Assembly: GCF_016612545.1 (NCBI RefSeq)
Contig: NZ_JAENRY010000034.1
Span: 1-64,000, forward strand
Length of the DNA stretch: 64,000 nucleotides
Direction: 5' to 3'
DNA from: Streptomyces sp. MBT65
GTDB taxonomy: Bacteria; Actinomycetota; Actinomycetes; Streptomycetales; Streptomycetaceae
Shown here: positions 17,297-26,488 of the stretch, piece after piece
How the letters are laid out: every line of letters begins with the position of its first letter
Numbering within the stretch: position 1 is the first letter of the stretch
Made by a program: the position numbers and the translations under genes
Notes under the pieces: model-generated
What the model saw: only the letters and a program-made list of their open reading frames with translations
What the model was told of the DNA's origin: nothing
Databases searched by the model: none

Positions 17297-19162
17297 TCAG
17301 TCGGAGACCACGGAGGTGTTGAGGCCCTTGTCGTAGTGGTTGCGGGCGATCCCGATGTCCGAGCTGCCGTGGAAGACGAACAGCGGTGAGGTGTACGGCG
17401 GTTGGTCCGCCGCGGCCAAGCGGCGGACGGTGTTGCCGGTGAACGTGAAGCCGCCGACGCTCTTGGCGTCGACGACCGTCACATCGCCGATGTCGAAGGA
17501 GTTGTGCTCGACCTTGATGTCGTGGTGCACGGGGTGCGCCGGGTCGACGACCTGGTTGGTCGGTTCCACGAAGATGACCGGGCCGCTGGGCCGGGTGAAG
17601 GAGTTGTCGCGGATCGTGAGGTCGGCGACCGGGCCGGACTCGTACCACTGGTAGGCGTCGGCCGAGACGTAGATGCTGGCCATCGACATCGCGTCGAAGC
17701 GGTTGCCGGCGATCAGGACGGGCTTGCGCGTGGTGACCAGGATGCCGCGCGTGGGCACGTTGCGGAACGTGTTGCCGGTGATCACGACCGAGGGGGTGGC
17801 CGTGATGTTCTCGACGACCGTGCCGCCGATCTCGACCCCGGCGGGGACCGGCCGGTCGAAGGAGACGGTCATCGTGGTCAGGGACTTGGAGTGGTCCATG
17901 CCGCTGGGCCCGTCGACCGCCGTCACCTTCGCGTGCGCCGGTGTCAGCGGGGTCATCGTCCGCTTGGCGGTGAACTCGACCTCGTCACCCGAGGCGAACT
18001 GCGGGAACCCGGCGGTCTGCGGGTGCTCGTAGGAGAGGGTGAGGGTCGACGGGCCGGGTTGTCCCACGACCTCCAGATACGTGCCGTGGATGTTGATCGG
18101 GTCGTCGTGCGGGCCGTCGAAGAGGCTCCGGGTGATGGAGACCCTGCCCTTGACGCCGGACATCTGCACGAAGTCGGCGAACGAGGCCGTCGAGCGGCCG
18201 GACGTCGGGTCGGGCGCGAAGTTCACCTTGTCGATGGTGATGTTCTCGCTGAACTGGCCCACCACACCGAAGGACTGGAGGTAGTACGCGTTCATCGAGC
18301 GCATCGTGACGTTCTCGGACTGCCAGATGAAGGCGCCCGGTTCGGTGCGCTCGATCAGGCGCATCTGGTAGACGAGCCCGGCGTCCGTCGGCTGCGAGGC
18401 GGTGGAGTAGTCGATCCGGATCCGGCGGTCGCCGAGATCGGTGACCGAGGCGACGTCGTTGAACAGCGGGTTGTCTCCGCGCCAGGTCTTCTGCGCCCTC
18501 GGGTCGTGGATCTGGGTGTACTGGAGCCCGTCCTGGCCCGACCAGTACGGCTGTCCGGTGGCCGGGCTCTTCTCGCCGAGCCAGGTGATGTGCGTGCCGT
18601 TCACCTCGTACGGGCTGCCGGCCGGGATCCGCAGGACGCGGTAGGCGTGCCCGTCGGTGACCCCGGCGGTGGCGACGGTCGCGTCGATGACCTCGGGGGC
18701 CGCGTAGTCGAACGAGAAGTTCTGGAACGTCACGTTCGTCGAGCGGATCGACGCGAACGCCGTCTGAAGCCCGTGGTAGACGAGCTTCGCCCCGCCGCCG
18801 TCCACGGTGACGTCGTGCATGTCCTCGATCAGCAGCCCGATCTTCTTGTCGCGGTAACGCTGGTCCGCGCCAACGGTGTTGGAGACATACAGCTCACGCG
18901 TCTCGGCCCGCTCGGGGTAGAGCTGATAGGTCCCCCTGGAGAAGACGATCCGGACCGGCCGACCGTGATCGACCTTCTTGGCGTGCCGCAGCGCCGCTAC
19001 CACGGCGGGCGTCGAGTCCGTCCGGCCGGAGGGGTCGGCGCCGTACGCGTCCACATCGACCACCGCGACCGGTGCCGCTCTCTGCGCCGCGGCGACAGGA
19101 CCGCCGCCGCCCACGAGCAGCGCGAGCGCCACTCCCACCAACACGAACCGAGACCGAGACAT
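17297..19162 (-). CDS. Secreted GH110-type alpha-1,3-galactosidase
   Basis: A 621-residue secreted protein with signal peptide (residues 1-27, FVLVGVALALLVGGGGPVAAA). It starts with a pectate-lyase-like VVDVDAYGADPSGRTDSTPAVVAALRHA segment and continues as a parallel beta-helix (VVITGNTFRN, VLIAGNRFDA, LTIRDNSFTR, FTFTGNTVRR). The motif FDGPHDDPINIHGTYL contains the Asp pair and NxHGTY typical of GH110. Those enzymes cleave terminal alpha-1,3-linked galactose, as in blood-group B-like glycans. ATG 19162 has CGGAGGGG directly upstream. A LacI regulator lies 147 bp upstream on the same strand and a second secreted carbohydrate-active protein beyond it. The family call is from motifs, so the exact linkage is inferred. 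Confidence 0.85.
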   Translation of the reverse strand: MSRSRFVLVGVALALLVGGGGPVAAAQRAAPVAVVDVDAYGADPSGRTDSTPAVVAALRHAKKVDHGRPVRIVFSRGTYQLYPERAETRELYVSNTVGADQRYRDKKIGLLIEDMHDVTVDGGGAKLVYHGLQTAFASIRSTNVTFQNFSFDYAAPEVIDATVATAGVTDGHAYRVLRIPAGSPYEVNGTHITWLGEKSPATGQPYWSGQDGLQYTQIHDPRAQKTWRGDNPLFNDVASVTDLGDRRIRIDYSTASQPTDAGLVYQMRLIERTEPGAFIWQSENVTMRSMNAYYLQSFGVVGQFSENITIDKVNFAPDPTSGRSTASFADFVQMSGVKGRVSITRSLFDGPHDDPINIHGTYLEVVGQPGPSTLTLSYEHPQTAGFPQFASGDEVEFTAKRTMTPLTPAHAKVTAVDGPSGMDHSKSLTTMTVSFDRPVPAGVEIGGTVVENITATPSVVITGNTFRNVPTRGILVTTRKPVLIAGNRFDAMSMASIYVSADAYQWYESGPVADLTIRDNSFTRPSGPVIFVEPTNQVVDPAHPVHHDIKVEHNSFDIGDVTVVDAKSVGGFTFTGNTVRRLAAADQPPYTSPLFVFHGSSDIGIARNHYDKGLNTSVVSD

Positions 19163-19309
19163 AGCCCCTCCGGAGCATTCATGAGCCGTCAAACACCCGA
19201 TGAATAAAAGGAGTTACGGCCGGTTCGGTCCGGTCGGATCTCCGACTGGAGTGTCCATAGATCCAACCTCTGGGTCAATGGTCTGGACAAGCAAGGGAGT
19301 TCGGGCAGT

Positions 19310-20305
19310 TCAGGCTTTCGGTGCTGCCGTGCTCGCGCGGATCACCAGCTCGGGGTCGAAGAGGAGCTCGCCGACGGGGACGTCACGGTTGCCGACCAGG
19401 GCGAGGACGCTGCGGCCCGCCTCCGAGGCCAGCCGGTCGGCCGGCTGGCGGACCGTGGTGAGCGGCGGGTCCACGAAGTCCATGATCATCGAGCCGTCGT
19501 AGCCGACGACCGACACATCGCCCGGCACGTCGTACCCCTGCCGGCGCGCGCCGCGGATCGCGCCCAGCGCCATGTAGTCGCTGGCCGCGACGACCGCCGT
19601 GGCACCCCGGCCGAGCAGCGAGATCGCGGCGGACTGGCCACCCTCGACGGTGTACGACTGCCGGACCACCCACTGCTCCGGGTCCTCCACCCCGCGCCTG
19701 GCCAGTGAGGCGACGAAACCGCTGACCCGGCGGTCGGCCGGACGGTTGCCGACCGGGCCCGAGGCCATGCCGATCCGGCGATGGCCGAGCCGGTACAGAT
19801 GGTCGACCGCGAGTTCGGCGGCGAGCAGATCGTCGGTGGAGAAGACCGGCGCCTCGCTCACACCCTCGAACCGGCCGTTGATCCCGACGAACGGAATCCT
19901 CCGGGACCGCAGCAGTTCGTACGCCGCCGGGTCCGCGCCCTCGATCGTGTTGCTGGCCGAGAGGAACACGACCGCCGCGACACCCCGGTCGGCGAGCGAG
20001 GTCACGAAGTCCAACTCCTGTACCCCGCCCGGGAAACACGGGCACAGGACCGTCTTCAGCCCGTGCGGCGCGAGGACGGACTCGATGCGCTCGGCGACAT
20101 CGGCGAAGAACGGGTTGGAGACCAACTCGGTGACCACCGCGACGAGTTGACCCCGCGTCTGGCGCTCGTACCCCAACTCGGCCATCGCCTGCTCGACCGC
20201 CTCGCGGGTCCTGCGGGACACGCCCTGGCGCCGGTTGATGACCCGGCTGACCGTGGCCTCGCTCACCTGCGCGCGGTCCGCGACCTCGGTGATACCGACC
20301 TTCAT
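19310..20305 (-). CDS. LacI-family transcriptional repressor
   Basis: A 331-residue protein with a LacI HTH at residues 1-50 (VGITEVADRAQVSEATVSRVINRRQGVSRRTREAVEQAM) and a periplasmic-binding-like sensor domain (LVAVVTELVSNPFFADVAERIE, then GDVSVVGYDGSMIMDFVDPPLTTVRQP). The hinge Leu usual in LacI is absent from the linker (YERQTRGQLV). ATG 20305 is preceded by GGAGGAAAG. It sits between two secreted glycan-active proteins and is divergent from the second, so it probably represses both until an oligosaccharide or galactoside is present. Confidence 0.92.
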   Translation of the reverse strand: MKVGITEVADRAQVSEATVSRVINRRQGVSRRTREAVEQAMAELGYERQTRGQLVAVVTELVSNPFFADVAERIESVLAPHGLKTVLCPCFPGGVQELDFVTSLADRGVAAVVFLSASNTIEGADPAAYELLRSRRIPFVGINGRFEGVSEAPVFSTDDLLAAELAVDHLYRLGHRRIGMASGPVGNRPADRRVSGFVASLARRGVEDPEQWVVRQSYTVEGGQSAAISLLGRGATAVVAASDYMALGAIRGARRQGYDVPGDVSVVGYDGSMIMDFVDPPLTTVRQPADRLASEAGRSVLALVGNRDVPVGELLFDPELVIRASTAAPKA

Positions 20306-20359
20306 CCGCTTTCCTCCGCCCCGATGCTTCCCTCCATCCAGACTTGCAATAGATGGACG

Positions 20360-20369
20360 AAAACTTTCA
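20360..20369. promoter_or_regulatory. Candidate LacI half-site pair (GAAA-N2-TTTC)
   Basis: GAAAACTTTC, in the divergent region between the LacI gene and the six-hairpin protein. GAAA/TTTC palindromes are common among LacI-type operators in Streptomyces. Confidence 0.35.
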
Positions 20370-20372
20370 GTT

Positions 20373-20392
20373 CTATCTTCCACGCAAGATAG
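20373..20392. promoter_or_regulatory. Palindrome in LacI/six-hairpin divergent promoter
   Basis: CTATCTT-N6-AAGATAG, a perfect 7-bp inverted repeat 68 bp upstream of the LacI start and 122 bp upstream of the divergent gene, in an AT-rich stretch that must hold both promoters. Confidence 0.5.
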
Positions 20393-20514
20393 CAGCGTGA
20401 TTGCGTGTCTTCCATGTTTCTTGCGCATGACCATTGAATCGCCACTTCAGCCCCTGCTAGCTTTCCGGCCACGCGGCCCCCACCCCCCGCAGTGACCGAA
20501 GACCGGGAGACCCG

Positions 20515-22473
20515 ATGAAGCCCTCACGGCTCATGCTGCTCACCGCTGTTGCCCTGCTCGCACCGATGGCTCCCGCTCTGTCGGCCACCGCGTCCGCCGC
20601 CCCCCGCCCCCAACTCGCCATCCCCGACCCGGGGTTCGAGAACGGCGGCACGGGCTGGACCTTCACCTCGGGCGCCGGCGTCGGCACCGGCAACAGGCAC
20701 GGAGGCGAGCGCTTCCTCTACCTCGACTCCGGAGCGGGCAAGAGCGGGGAGACGACGGTCGTCGCGCCCCGCGACGGCAGTTACGACTTCTCCGCGTGGA
20801 TCGGCAGCGCCGGCACCGGCGGCACGTACACGATCCGGCGCAATGGCGTGACCGTCGAGACGATCACGCTGCCGCAGCACCCCGGCTACGCCCGCTACAC
20901 CATCAGCGACGTCAAGTTGAGGACCGGCGACCGGCTGCAGATCGTCTTCGGCTCCGGCACCTCCTGGGTCAACGCCGACGACCTGATGATCTCGCCCGCC
21001 GCGTCCGCCGACCCGACGGTGACCTCGTCCGACCCCGAGGTCGTCGCGATGTTCGGCTGGGCCCAGCAGAAGGCCAACAGCTGGGTCCAACTGCCCGGCA
21101 CGGTAGGGCCGGTCAACGTCGACGAGCACCAGACCGGCGGCACCGGCAGCGCGACCTACGAGCCCACCTACTGGGCCGGATACGCCAACCGCAGCGCCTA
21201 CTACTCCCGCGACATGACCCACCAGCTCGCCGGCGCCCACCTCATCGGCCTCGACGAGGAGAACGAGACGATGCTCCGCTCGTACGCGGCGTCGGCCACC
21301 GCCGAGCACAAGTACTTCCCGGTGTGGTCCCTCAACTTCGACGCCAAGACCTATCTGAGCATCGACTACAAGAGCCCGGACAACTTCGTCCGTGAGGTGC
21401 CGGCCACCTTCGAACTCGTCGAGAAGGCCGCTCAGGCCTACCTCTGGACCGGCGACCGCAGATACGTCGACGACCCGGTGCTGTGGGACTTCTACCGGCA
21501 CGCCACCGAGCAGTTCATCGACCTGCACAACTCCGCCAAGGACAACGGCAAGGTCAAGGTCGCCGAGGGCACCGGCCAGGGCATCTTCCAGGGCGCCGCC
21601 AGCTACAACGAACAGGACGGCGACGGTCTCGCCGAGGCCGGCGACGGCATCGCCTCCGAGTACCAGGCGTACCTCGCGATGGCCGTCCTCGCGCGCGGCA
21701 AGGGCGACACCGCGCTGGCCAGGACGTACGACAAGCGGGCCGCCGACCTGAAGACGTACTTCAACGACGACTGGAGCGGCACCGGCAGCGGTGCCGGCAT
21801 GGTCCGCGCGTACACGACCTCCGGCACCCCGGTCACCGGCTGGGGCAAGGAGAACAGCGTCTTCATGCCGATGAAGCAGATCATCGACCCCGGCCCGCGC
21901 AACGACGCCTACCTCGACTACATCCAGGCGCAGGAACTGGGCCCCGACGGCTCGCCCAACATCGAGTCGACGACCTACCTCCCCGACATGTTCTTCAAGA
22001 ACGACCGCCCCGACACCGCCTGGCAGTGGATGAAGAAGATCTACGGCGAGCGGGAGACCCAGCACGTCAACTCCAGCCAGGGCCCCAACGGCGACTACCC
22101 CGAGGTGTCGTTCACCCTGGTCAGCCAGACCGTCCAGGGCCTGATGGGCATCACACCGGACGCGCCGGACCACAAGGTGACCACCCAGTCGCAGCTCCCG
22201 TCCGGCATGAAGTGGCTCCAGTCGGCGGACGTCCCCATCGGCACCGGCACGGTCACCGTCCGCCACGACGGCGCGACGAAGACCACGCTGACGAACAACT
22301 CCCGCAAGGGCTCCTACAGTTGGGAGGCCCGCTTCGCCGGAGTGCACAAGAAGATCACGGTCAACGGCGTCCCGCAGCACGTGCGCACCAAGACGGTCAA
22401 CGGCGTGGCCTACACCTACGCGACGCCGACGGTACGGGCGGGCGCCACGGCGGTGGTGCGGGTGACCGGCTGA
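20515..22473 (+). CDS. Secreted six-hairpin glycosidase-like protein with N-terminal carbohydrate-binding-like domain
   Basis: A 652-residue protein. The signal peptide covers residues 1-29 (ends SATASAA). Residues 35-165 form a CBM-like beta sandwich (DPGFENGGTGWTF, LDSGAGKSGETTV, INADDLMI-like end). The rest looks like an alpha/alpha barrel: YANRSAYYSRDMTHQLAGAHLIGLDEENETMLRSYA, then SFTLVSQTVQGLMGI, ending in a small beta domain (KKITVNGVP). I cannot assign a glycoside hydrolase family; acidic residues in the barrel (SRDMTHQ, LDEENE) are candidates for catalysis. ATG 20515 has GGGAGA upstream. The divergent LacI gene and GH110 enzyme suggest both proteins work on the same extracellular glycan. 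Confidence 0.7.
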   Translation: MKPSRLMLLTAVALLAPMAPALSATASAAPRPQLAIPDPGFENGGTGWTFTSGAGVGTGNRHGGERFLYLDSGAGKSGETTVVAPRDGSYDFSAWIGSAGTGGTYTIRRNGVTVETITLPQHPGYARYTISDVKLRTGDRLQIVFGSGTSWVNADDLMISPAASADPTVTSSDPEVVAMFGWAQQKANSWVQLPGTVGPVNVDEHQTGGTGSATYEPTYWAGYANRSAYYSRDMTHQLAGAHLIGLDEENETMLRSYAASATAEHKYFPVWSLNFDAKTYLSIDYKSPDNFVREVPATFELVEKAAQAYLWTGDRRYVDDPVLWDFYRHATEQFIDLHNSAKDNGKVKVAEGTGQGIFQGAASYNEQDGDGLAEAGDGIASEYQAYLAMAVLARGKGDTALARTYDKRAADLKTYFNDDWSGTGSGAGMVRAYTTSGTPVTGWGKENSVFMPMKQIIDPGPRNDAYLDYIQAQELGPDGSPNIESTTYLPDMFFKNDRPDTAWQWMKKIYGERETQHVNSSQGPNGDYPEVSFTLVSQTVQGLMGITPDAPDHKVTTQSQLPSGMKWLQSADVPIGTGTVTVRHDGATKTTLTNNSRKGSYSWEARFAGVHKKITVNGVPQHVRTKTVNGVAYTYATPTVRAGATAVVRVTG

Positions 22474-22486
22474 CGCGAACTCCGGC

Positions 22487-24466
22487 TCACCGGGGGCGTC
22501 CTAGCGCGACGGCGAGATCGTCGAGGTACCGCGCGACCGGCCCCAGCGTGAGCAGGCCGCTGCCCGCTCCGGCCAACTCGCCTGCGGCGGGGGTCAGTTC
22601 GGAGTGGGCGTGCTCCATCGTGTCCCGGTCGCCCACGGCGAGAGCCGCGCGGGCGGCCAGGCACCACAGGGCCTCGAAGAGGTGGTCGCGGGGCGGGTCG
22701 GGGAGGGCGCGGAGTGCGGCCCCGGCCTCGGCGGTGCGGTCGTGGGCGAGCAGCAGGAGGGGGCGGGCCCACGGTTCGTACGGCCCCCAGTCGAGGTGCT
22801 CGTCGGTCGGGGCGGCCTGCCCGCTCCACACGCGCAGGCACAGCAGCGCCAGCGGCAGCAGACCGTGCTCCAGCCCGGGCATACCGGCTCCGTCCAGCCG
22901 AAGTGCCGCTTCCTGGTAGGCGGTTGCCGCCTCGGCCGACCGTGGGTTGCCGGTCGCGGTGAGTCGTAGGACCCGGTACCACTCGGTGAACACGCCCACC
23001 AGCGGCAGTTCATGACGCTCCGACAGACGGTCCGCCGCGGCCGCGTGTTCGTCGGCTCCGGTGAAGTCGGCGAGTGCGCTGCGGGACTGGAGCCGTACGA
23101 GATGCCCGAGCACCTCGTAGGTGATCAGGCCGTGGCGGGTGGAGAGGGCGATCAACTCGGCGCCGATCGCGTCCCGTTGCGGGGCCAGGCCCGCGCGGTG
23201 GAAGGTCTGCATGAACGTGCCGTTGAGGGCGAAGGCCAGCAGGGCGGGGTCGTTCAGGCGGCGGGCGATGTCCTCCGCCTGGCGGGCGGCCTGGGGGCCG
23301 CGTGCGGAGCGGGTGCCGCGCGACTCAAGCGCGACGGTGGCCAACAGGCGGGCGCGCGCGGCGAGATGGGCGTCCGGCGGGAGCCCGGCCAGGGTGCGCT
23401 CGGCCGCCGCCACCGTGGCCGCCGCCTGCTGTGGATCGTCGACGCGGGACCAGATCGCGGGGACGTCGTAGGCGCCGATCACGCGCGCGGTGAGTTCGAT
23501 GTCGCCCAGTTCCTGCGCGGCCGTGATCGCGGCCAGCCGGTGCTGCCGGGCCGCCGTCAGACCGCCGCCTCCTGTCACCGCGAGATCGCGAAGCAGGCCC
23601 ACCGTCGACTCCAGCCGCGCACGGGCGCCGGACGCAACGGTGCGGTCGTAGGCGGCGGTGGTCTGTGCCCACACCTGTTCCGCCGGATGGCCGGGGGCAG
23701 GGTCCAGGTGTGCCGCATGGTCCAGGATGTCCGCCTCCAGGCGGCGCAGAGCCGGGCCCGGCTCCGCGCCAAGTTGTTCTACGAGGAGGGTGCGCGCTCG
23801 GCGTAGTACCGCGAGCGCGTCGCCCTGGCGGCCGGTGCGGTAGAGGGCCAGGGCCAGCAGGCGCCAGGCGTCCTCGCGCCACGGGTGTTCGGCGACATGG
23901 GCGTCCAGGTCGGGCACCGCCACGGCGGCCTGTCCCAGGGCGAGTTGGGCCTCGGCACGGAGTTCGACGGCGTGCAGGCGGAGTTCGGTGAGACGGGAGC
24001 GTTCCGCGCGGGCCCAGGTGTCGTCGCCGAAGTCGGCGTAGGCCGGGCCTCGCCACCAACTCAGCGCCTCCTCCAGTCGGTTGAGCGCGTGCGCGTCCGG
24101 CGGGTTTCCGGTCGCGGCCACCGCCCGCTCGAACCGCCAGGCGTCCACGGCCTCCGGCGCAGCGCGCAGCGCGTACCCCGGCCCCTCGGTGACCAGCAGC
24201 CGGGCCGGAGTGCGCGGCGGGCGCTCCGGTTCCAGCGCCCGGCGCAGCGCGGCCACGAAGGTGCGCACCGCGCCCACCGCGTCGGCGGGCGGCTCGTCCC
24301 GGTCCGCCCACAGATCCCCGACCAGCCGCGCCACCGGTACGACCCGACGCCGGGCGACGAGCAGCCGGGCCAGCACGGCCCGGTGCCGCGGCCCCTTCAG
24401 GGTGATCGGGTCCCCGGCACCGTCCCAGGCCGCGACCGGTCCCAGCACCCCGAACGCGACCTCCAT
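22487..24466 (-). CDS. AfsR/SARP-type transcriptional activator with BTAD and TPR-like C-terminus
   Basis: A 659-residue protein: OmpR-like winged helix (residues 1-95, VAFGVLGPVAAWDG, RAVLARLLVARRRVVPVARLVGDLW), BTAD (100-245, EDAWRLLALALYRTGRQGDALAVLRRARTLLVEQLGAEPGPALRRLE), then about 400 residues of helical TPR-like repeats. The NB-ARC ATPase module of large AfsR proteins is absent. Such regulators bind direct repeats in promoters of secondary-metabolite or metabolic genes. It is divergent from a dehalogenase-like hydrolase, a possible target. ATG 24466; no strong binding site is visible. Confidence 0.9.
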   Translation of the reverse strand: MEVAFGVLGPVAAWDGAGDPITLKGPRHRAVLARLLVARRRVVPVARLVGDLWADRDEPPADAVGAVRTFVAALRRALEPERPPRTPARLLVTEGPGYALRAAPEAVDAWRFERAVAATGNPPDAHALNRLEEALSWWRGPAYADFGDDTWARAERSRLTELRLHAVELRAEAQLALGQAAVAVPDLDAHVAEHPWREDAWRLLALALYRTGRQGDALAVLRRARTLLVEQLGAEPGPALRRLEADILDHAAHLDPAPGHPAEQVWAQTTAAYDRTVASGARARLESTVGLLRDLAVTGGGGLTAARQHRLAAITAAQELGDIELTARVIGAYDVPAIWSRVDDPQQAAATVAAAERTLAGLPPDAHLAARARLLATVALESRGTRSARGPQAARQAEDIARRLNDPALLAFALNGTFMQTFHRAGLAPQRDAIGAELIALSTRHGLITYEVLGHLVRLQSRSALADFTGADEHAAAADRLSERHELPLVGVFTEWYRVLRLTATGNPRSAEAATAYQEAALRLDGAGMPGLEHGLLPLALLCLRVWSGQAAPTDEHLDWGPYEPWARPLLLLAHDRTAEAGAALRALPDPPRDHLFEALWCLAARAALAVGDRDTMEHAHSELTPAAGELAGAGSGLLTLGPVARYLDDLAVALGRPR

Positions 24467-24584
24467 CGCCGACCACCCTTTCCGGGGCGTCGCCCCAGGT
24501 CACGGTAGCGCGCTCACCCGATGCTCATCGGCGCGCGGCAGGCTCGCGGACATCCACTACGACCGCACAAAGGAAGGGCGCACC

Positions 24585-25466
24585 ATGCCACCGACCATCC
24601 CCGGCTTCACCTACCACCGCGTCCCCGTCGCCGACGGCGTCCGGCTGAACGTGGCCGTGTCCGGCTCCGGCACCCCGATCGTGCTGCTGCACGGCTTCCC
24701 GCAGACCCACCTCATGTGGCGCCATGTCGCCGCCGACCTCGCGGCGGACCACACGGTGATCTGCCCCGACCTGCGCGGCTACGGCGCGAGCGACAGGCCC
24801 GCCGAGACCGACGGCTCCGGCTACGCCAAGCGCACCATGGCCGCGGACGTCGTCGCCCTCGCCCACGCCCTGGGACACGACCGCTTCGCGCTCGCCGGGC
24901 ACGACCGCGGCGCCCTGGTCGCCTTCCGTGCCGGACTGGACCACCCCGGCACGATCACCCACCTGGCCTGCCTCGACGTACTGCCCACCCTGGACATGTG
25001 GGACGTTCTGCACGGCACATCCGCCGCCGTCGGCTTCCACCTCTATCTGATGGCCCAACCCCCGGGCCTGCCCGAGGAGTTGATCGCCGCCGCGCCCGAC
25101 GCCTTCTTCGGGTACTTCCTCGACCTGTGGACCCGGGACCCGGCCGCGATCCCCGCCGACGTCCGCACCTCCTACCTGGACGCCTGCCGCGCCGCGGTCC
25201 CCTCGATCGTCGCCGACTACCGGGCCTCCGCGGGCATCGACGTCACCCATGACCGGGCCGACCTCGATGCCGGCAACCGGCTGCGGATGCCGGTCGCCGT
25301 CCTCCAGCAGGACTGGGGCGCCGCTCTCGGCTTCGACGCGGCGGCGCTGTGGCGCGCCTGGGCACCGGACCTGCGGCACGGGACGGTCGGCTGCGGCCAC
25401 TTCATGGCGGAGGAGGACCCGGGCGTCGTAGCGAAGACACTGCGGGAACTCGTCGCCGAGCACTGA
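24585..25466 (+). CDS. Alpha/beta hydrolase, haloacetate dehalogenase/epoxide hydrolase type
   Basis: A 293-residue protein with oxyanion segment HGFPQTHLMWRHV (36-48), a nucleophile elbow GHDRG with Asp107, and C-terminal GCGHFMAEE giving the catalytic His. An Asp nucleophile fits dehalogenases and epoxide hydrolases rather than esterases. PDLRGYGASDRP is typical of fluoroacetate dehalogenase relatives, but the second carboxylate-binding Arg, four residues after the Asp in those enzymes, is Leu111 here, so haloacetate may not be the substrate. ATG 24585 has AGGAAGGG 9 nt upstream. It is divergent from the AfsR-type regulator. Confidence 0.85.
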   Translation: MPPTIPGFTYHRVPVADGVRLNVAVSGSGTPIVLLHGFPQTHLMWRHVAADLAADHTVICPDLRGYGASDRPAETDGSGYAKRTMAADVVALAHALGHDRFALAGHDRGALVAFRAGLDHPGTITHLACLDVLPTLDMWDVLHGTSAAVGFHLYLMAQPPGLPEELIAAAPDAFFGYFLDLWTRDPAAIPADVRTSYLDACRAAVPSIVADYRASAGIDVTHDRADLDAGNRLRMPVAVLQQDWGAALGFDAAALWRAWAPDLRHGTVGCGHFMAEEDPGVVAKTLRELVAEH

Positions 25467-25477
25467 ACCGGTGCGCC

Positions 25478-26272
25478 TCAGGCGGTTCTCGCGGTGACCG
25501 TGAAGTCGACGTCCTCGCCGACCGCCGACACCCCGTTGAAGACGGCGCTCGCGTGCAGGCGGTTGGCGCCCGCCGGCAGCGGGGTGTCGGGCGTGCACGA
25601 CCAGGTGGTGTCGGCGCGCGTGACAGCCGCGCACACCGTGTGCTCGGCGGCGTCCATGACACTCACCCGAGCCCCCGGATAGGAGGTCCCGGCGATCCGC
25701 GCCGCGCCGGACACGAACGTGCCGCCCGCCGGTTCGCCCAGCGTCGGCACGGGCATGCCCACGGTCACGGTGCACCCGCCGGACGCGCGCCGGACCCCAC
25801 CCGCGTCGGTCAGCACGACGACGCAGCCCGGCAGCCGTGTGCCCGGCACCGCCCGCTCGTCCACGGTGAGCGCGAACGGATAGCCGCTGTCCTTCCACGA
25901 ACCGGCCCCCGAGTCACGGACGTAGGTGTACGTGCCGCTCGCGCCGTCGGCGGTCACCGAGCCCTGGAAGCGCGCGGTGTCGGCGAGCGGTGTCCCGGTG
26001 ACCCGGGCACCGGCGGGCGCGGTCAGCCGCAGCGCGGACCCGGCCGGCAGCGCGGCCCCCTTGTACCCGCTGATCTCCACCAGCCCGGACCGCCCCGGCA
26101 CGATGGTCACGCCACCGCCCAGGACGTCGGCGCGCAGCGGTTCGGCGGCGGCGACGCCGGACGGCAGAAGCGCCGTACCCGCGACGAACACGGCGGTCAG
26201 GAGGAGCAGCGGACGCCGTCGAACGGGCATCGACGACGGGCGTCCGTGGGGGAACGTGCGGCGGTCGGTCAT
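25478..26272 (-). CDS. Secreted protein with Ig-like domains, function unknown
   Basis: A 264-residue exported protein. The signal peptide is at about residues 15-43 (PVRRRPLLLLTAVFVAGTALLPSGVAAAEP). The first half is a beta domain (VEISGYKGAALPAGSALRLTAPAGARV), the second resembles bacterial Ig-like folds (PTLGEPAGGTFVSGAARIAGTSYPGARVSV). Two Cys pairs (CVVVL/GGC and VCAA/WSC) could form disulfides. ATG 26272 has GGAG upstream; ATG 26230 is a possible later start. No catalytic motif is visible; an adhesive or wall-associated role is a guess. It is convergent with the hydrolase. Confidence 0.7.
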   Translation of the reverse strand: MTDRRTFPHGRPSSMPVRRRPLLLLTAVFVAGTALLPSGVAAAEPLRADVLGGGVTIVPGRSGLVEISGYKGAALPAGSALRLTAPAGARVTGTPLADTARFQGSVTADGASGTYTYVRDSGAGSWKDSGYPFALTVDERAVPGTRLPGCVVVLTDAGGVRRASGGCTVTVGMPVPTLGEPAGGTFVSGAARIAGTSYPGARVSVMDAAEHTVCAAVTRADTTWSCTPDTPLPAGANRLHASAVFNGVSAVGEDVDFTVTARTA

Positions 26273-26476
26273 CAGGAGTCTCCGGGGTCGTCTCGTCCGG
26301 GGTGCGATCGGCTGCTTCCACCCCACACGCCCCACCGGCATCGGGGAAAGGCGGGATGGTCGAACGGGTGAACGCAGGCCACGCCCCGCGGCTCGGTGTA
26401 CCGGACAGACCGGCGTGAATCCCGCCACCTGGGCCGGAACAGAGCGAACATGCATGCGCACGGCTCTCCGCCCGCC

Positions 26477-26482
26477 TACGCT
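26477..26482 (+). promoter_or_regulatory. -10 box (TACGCT) of leaderless gene at 26489
   Basis: TACGCT ends 6 nt before GTG 26489, with no ribosome binding site between. Confidence 0.55.
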
Positions 26483-26488
26483 CAGGCC

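Noticed and set aside
19211..19309. TGTCCA...TGGACA half-sites upstream of the GH110 gene
   Set aside because: The arms are short and 26 bp apart, so they could be chance; not enough to call an operator.
20524..22380. 618-codon minus-strand frame opposite the six-hairpin protein
   Set aside because: No recognisable domain; Val/Gly/Arg-rich shadow composition; the plus strand has signal peptide and ribosome binding site.
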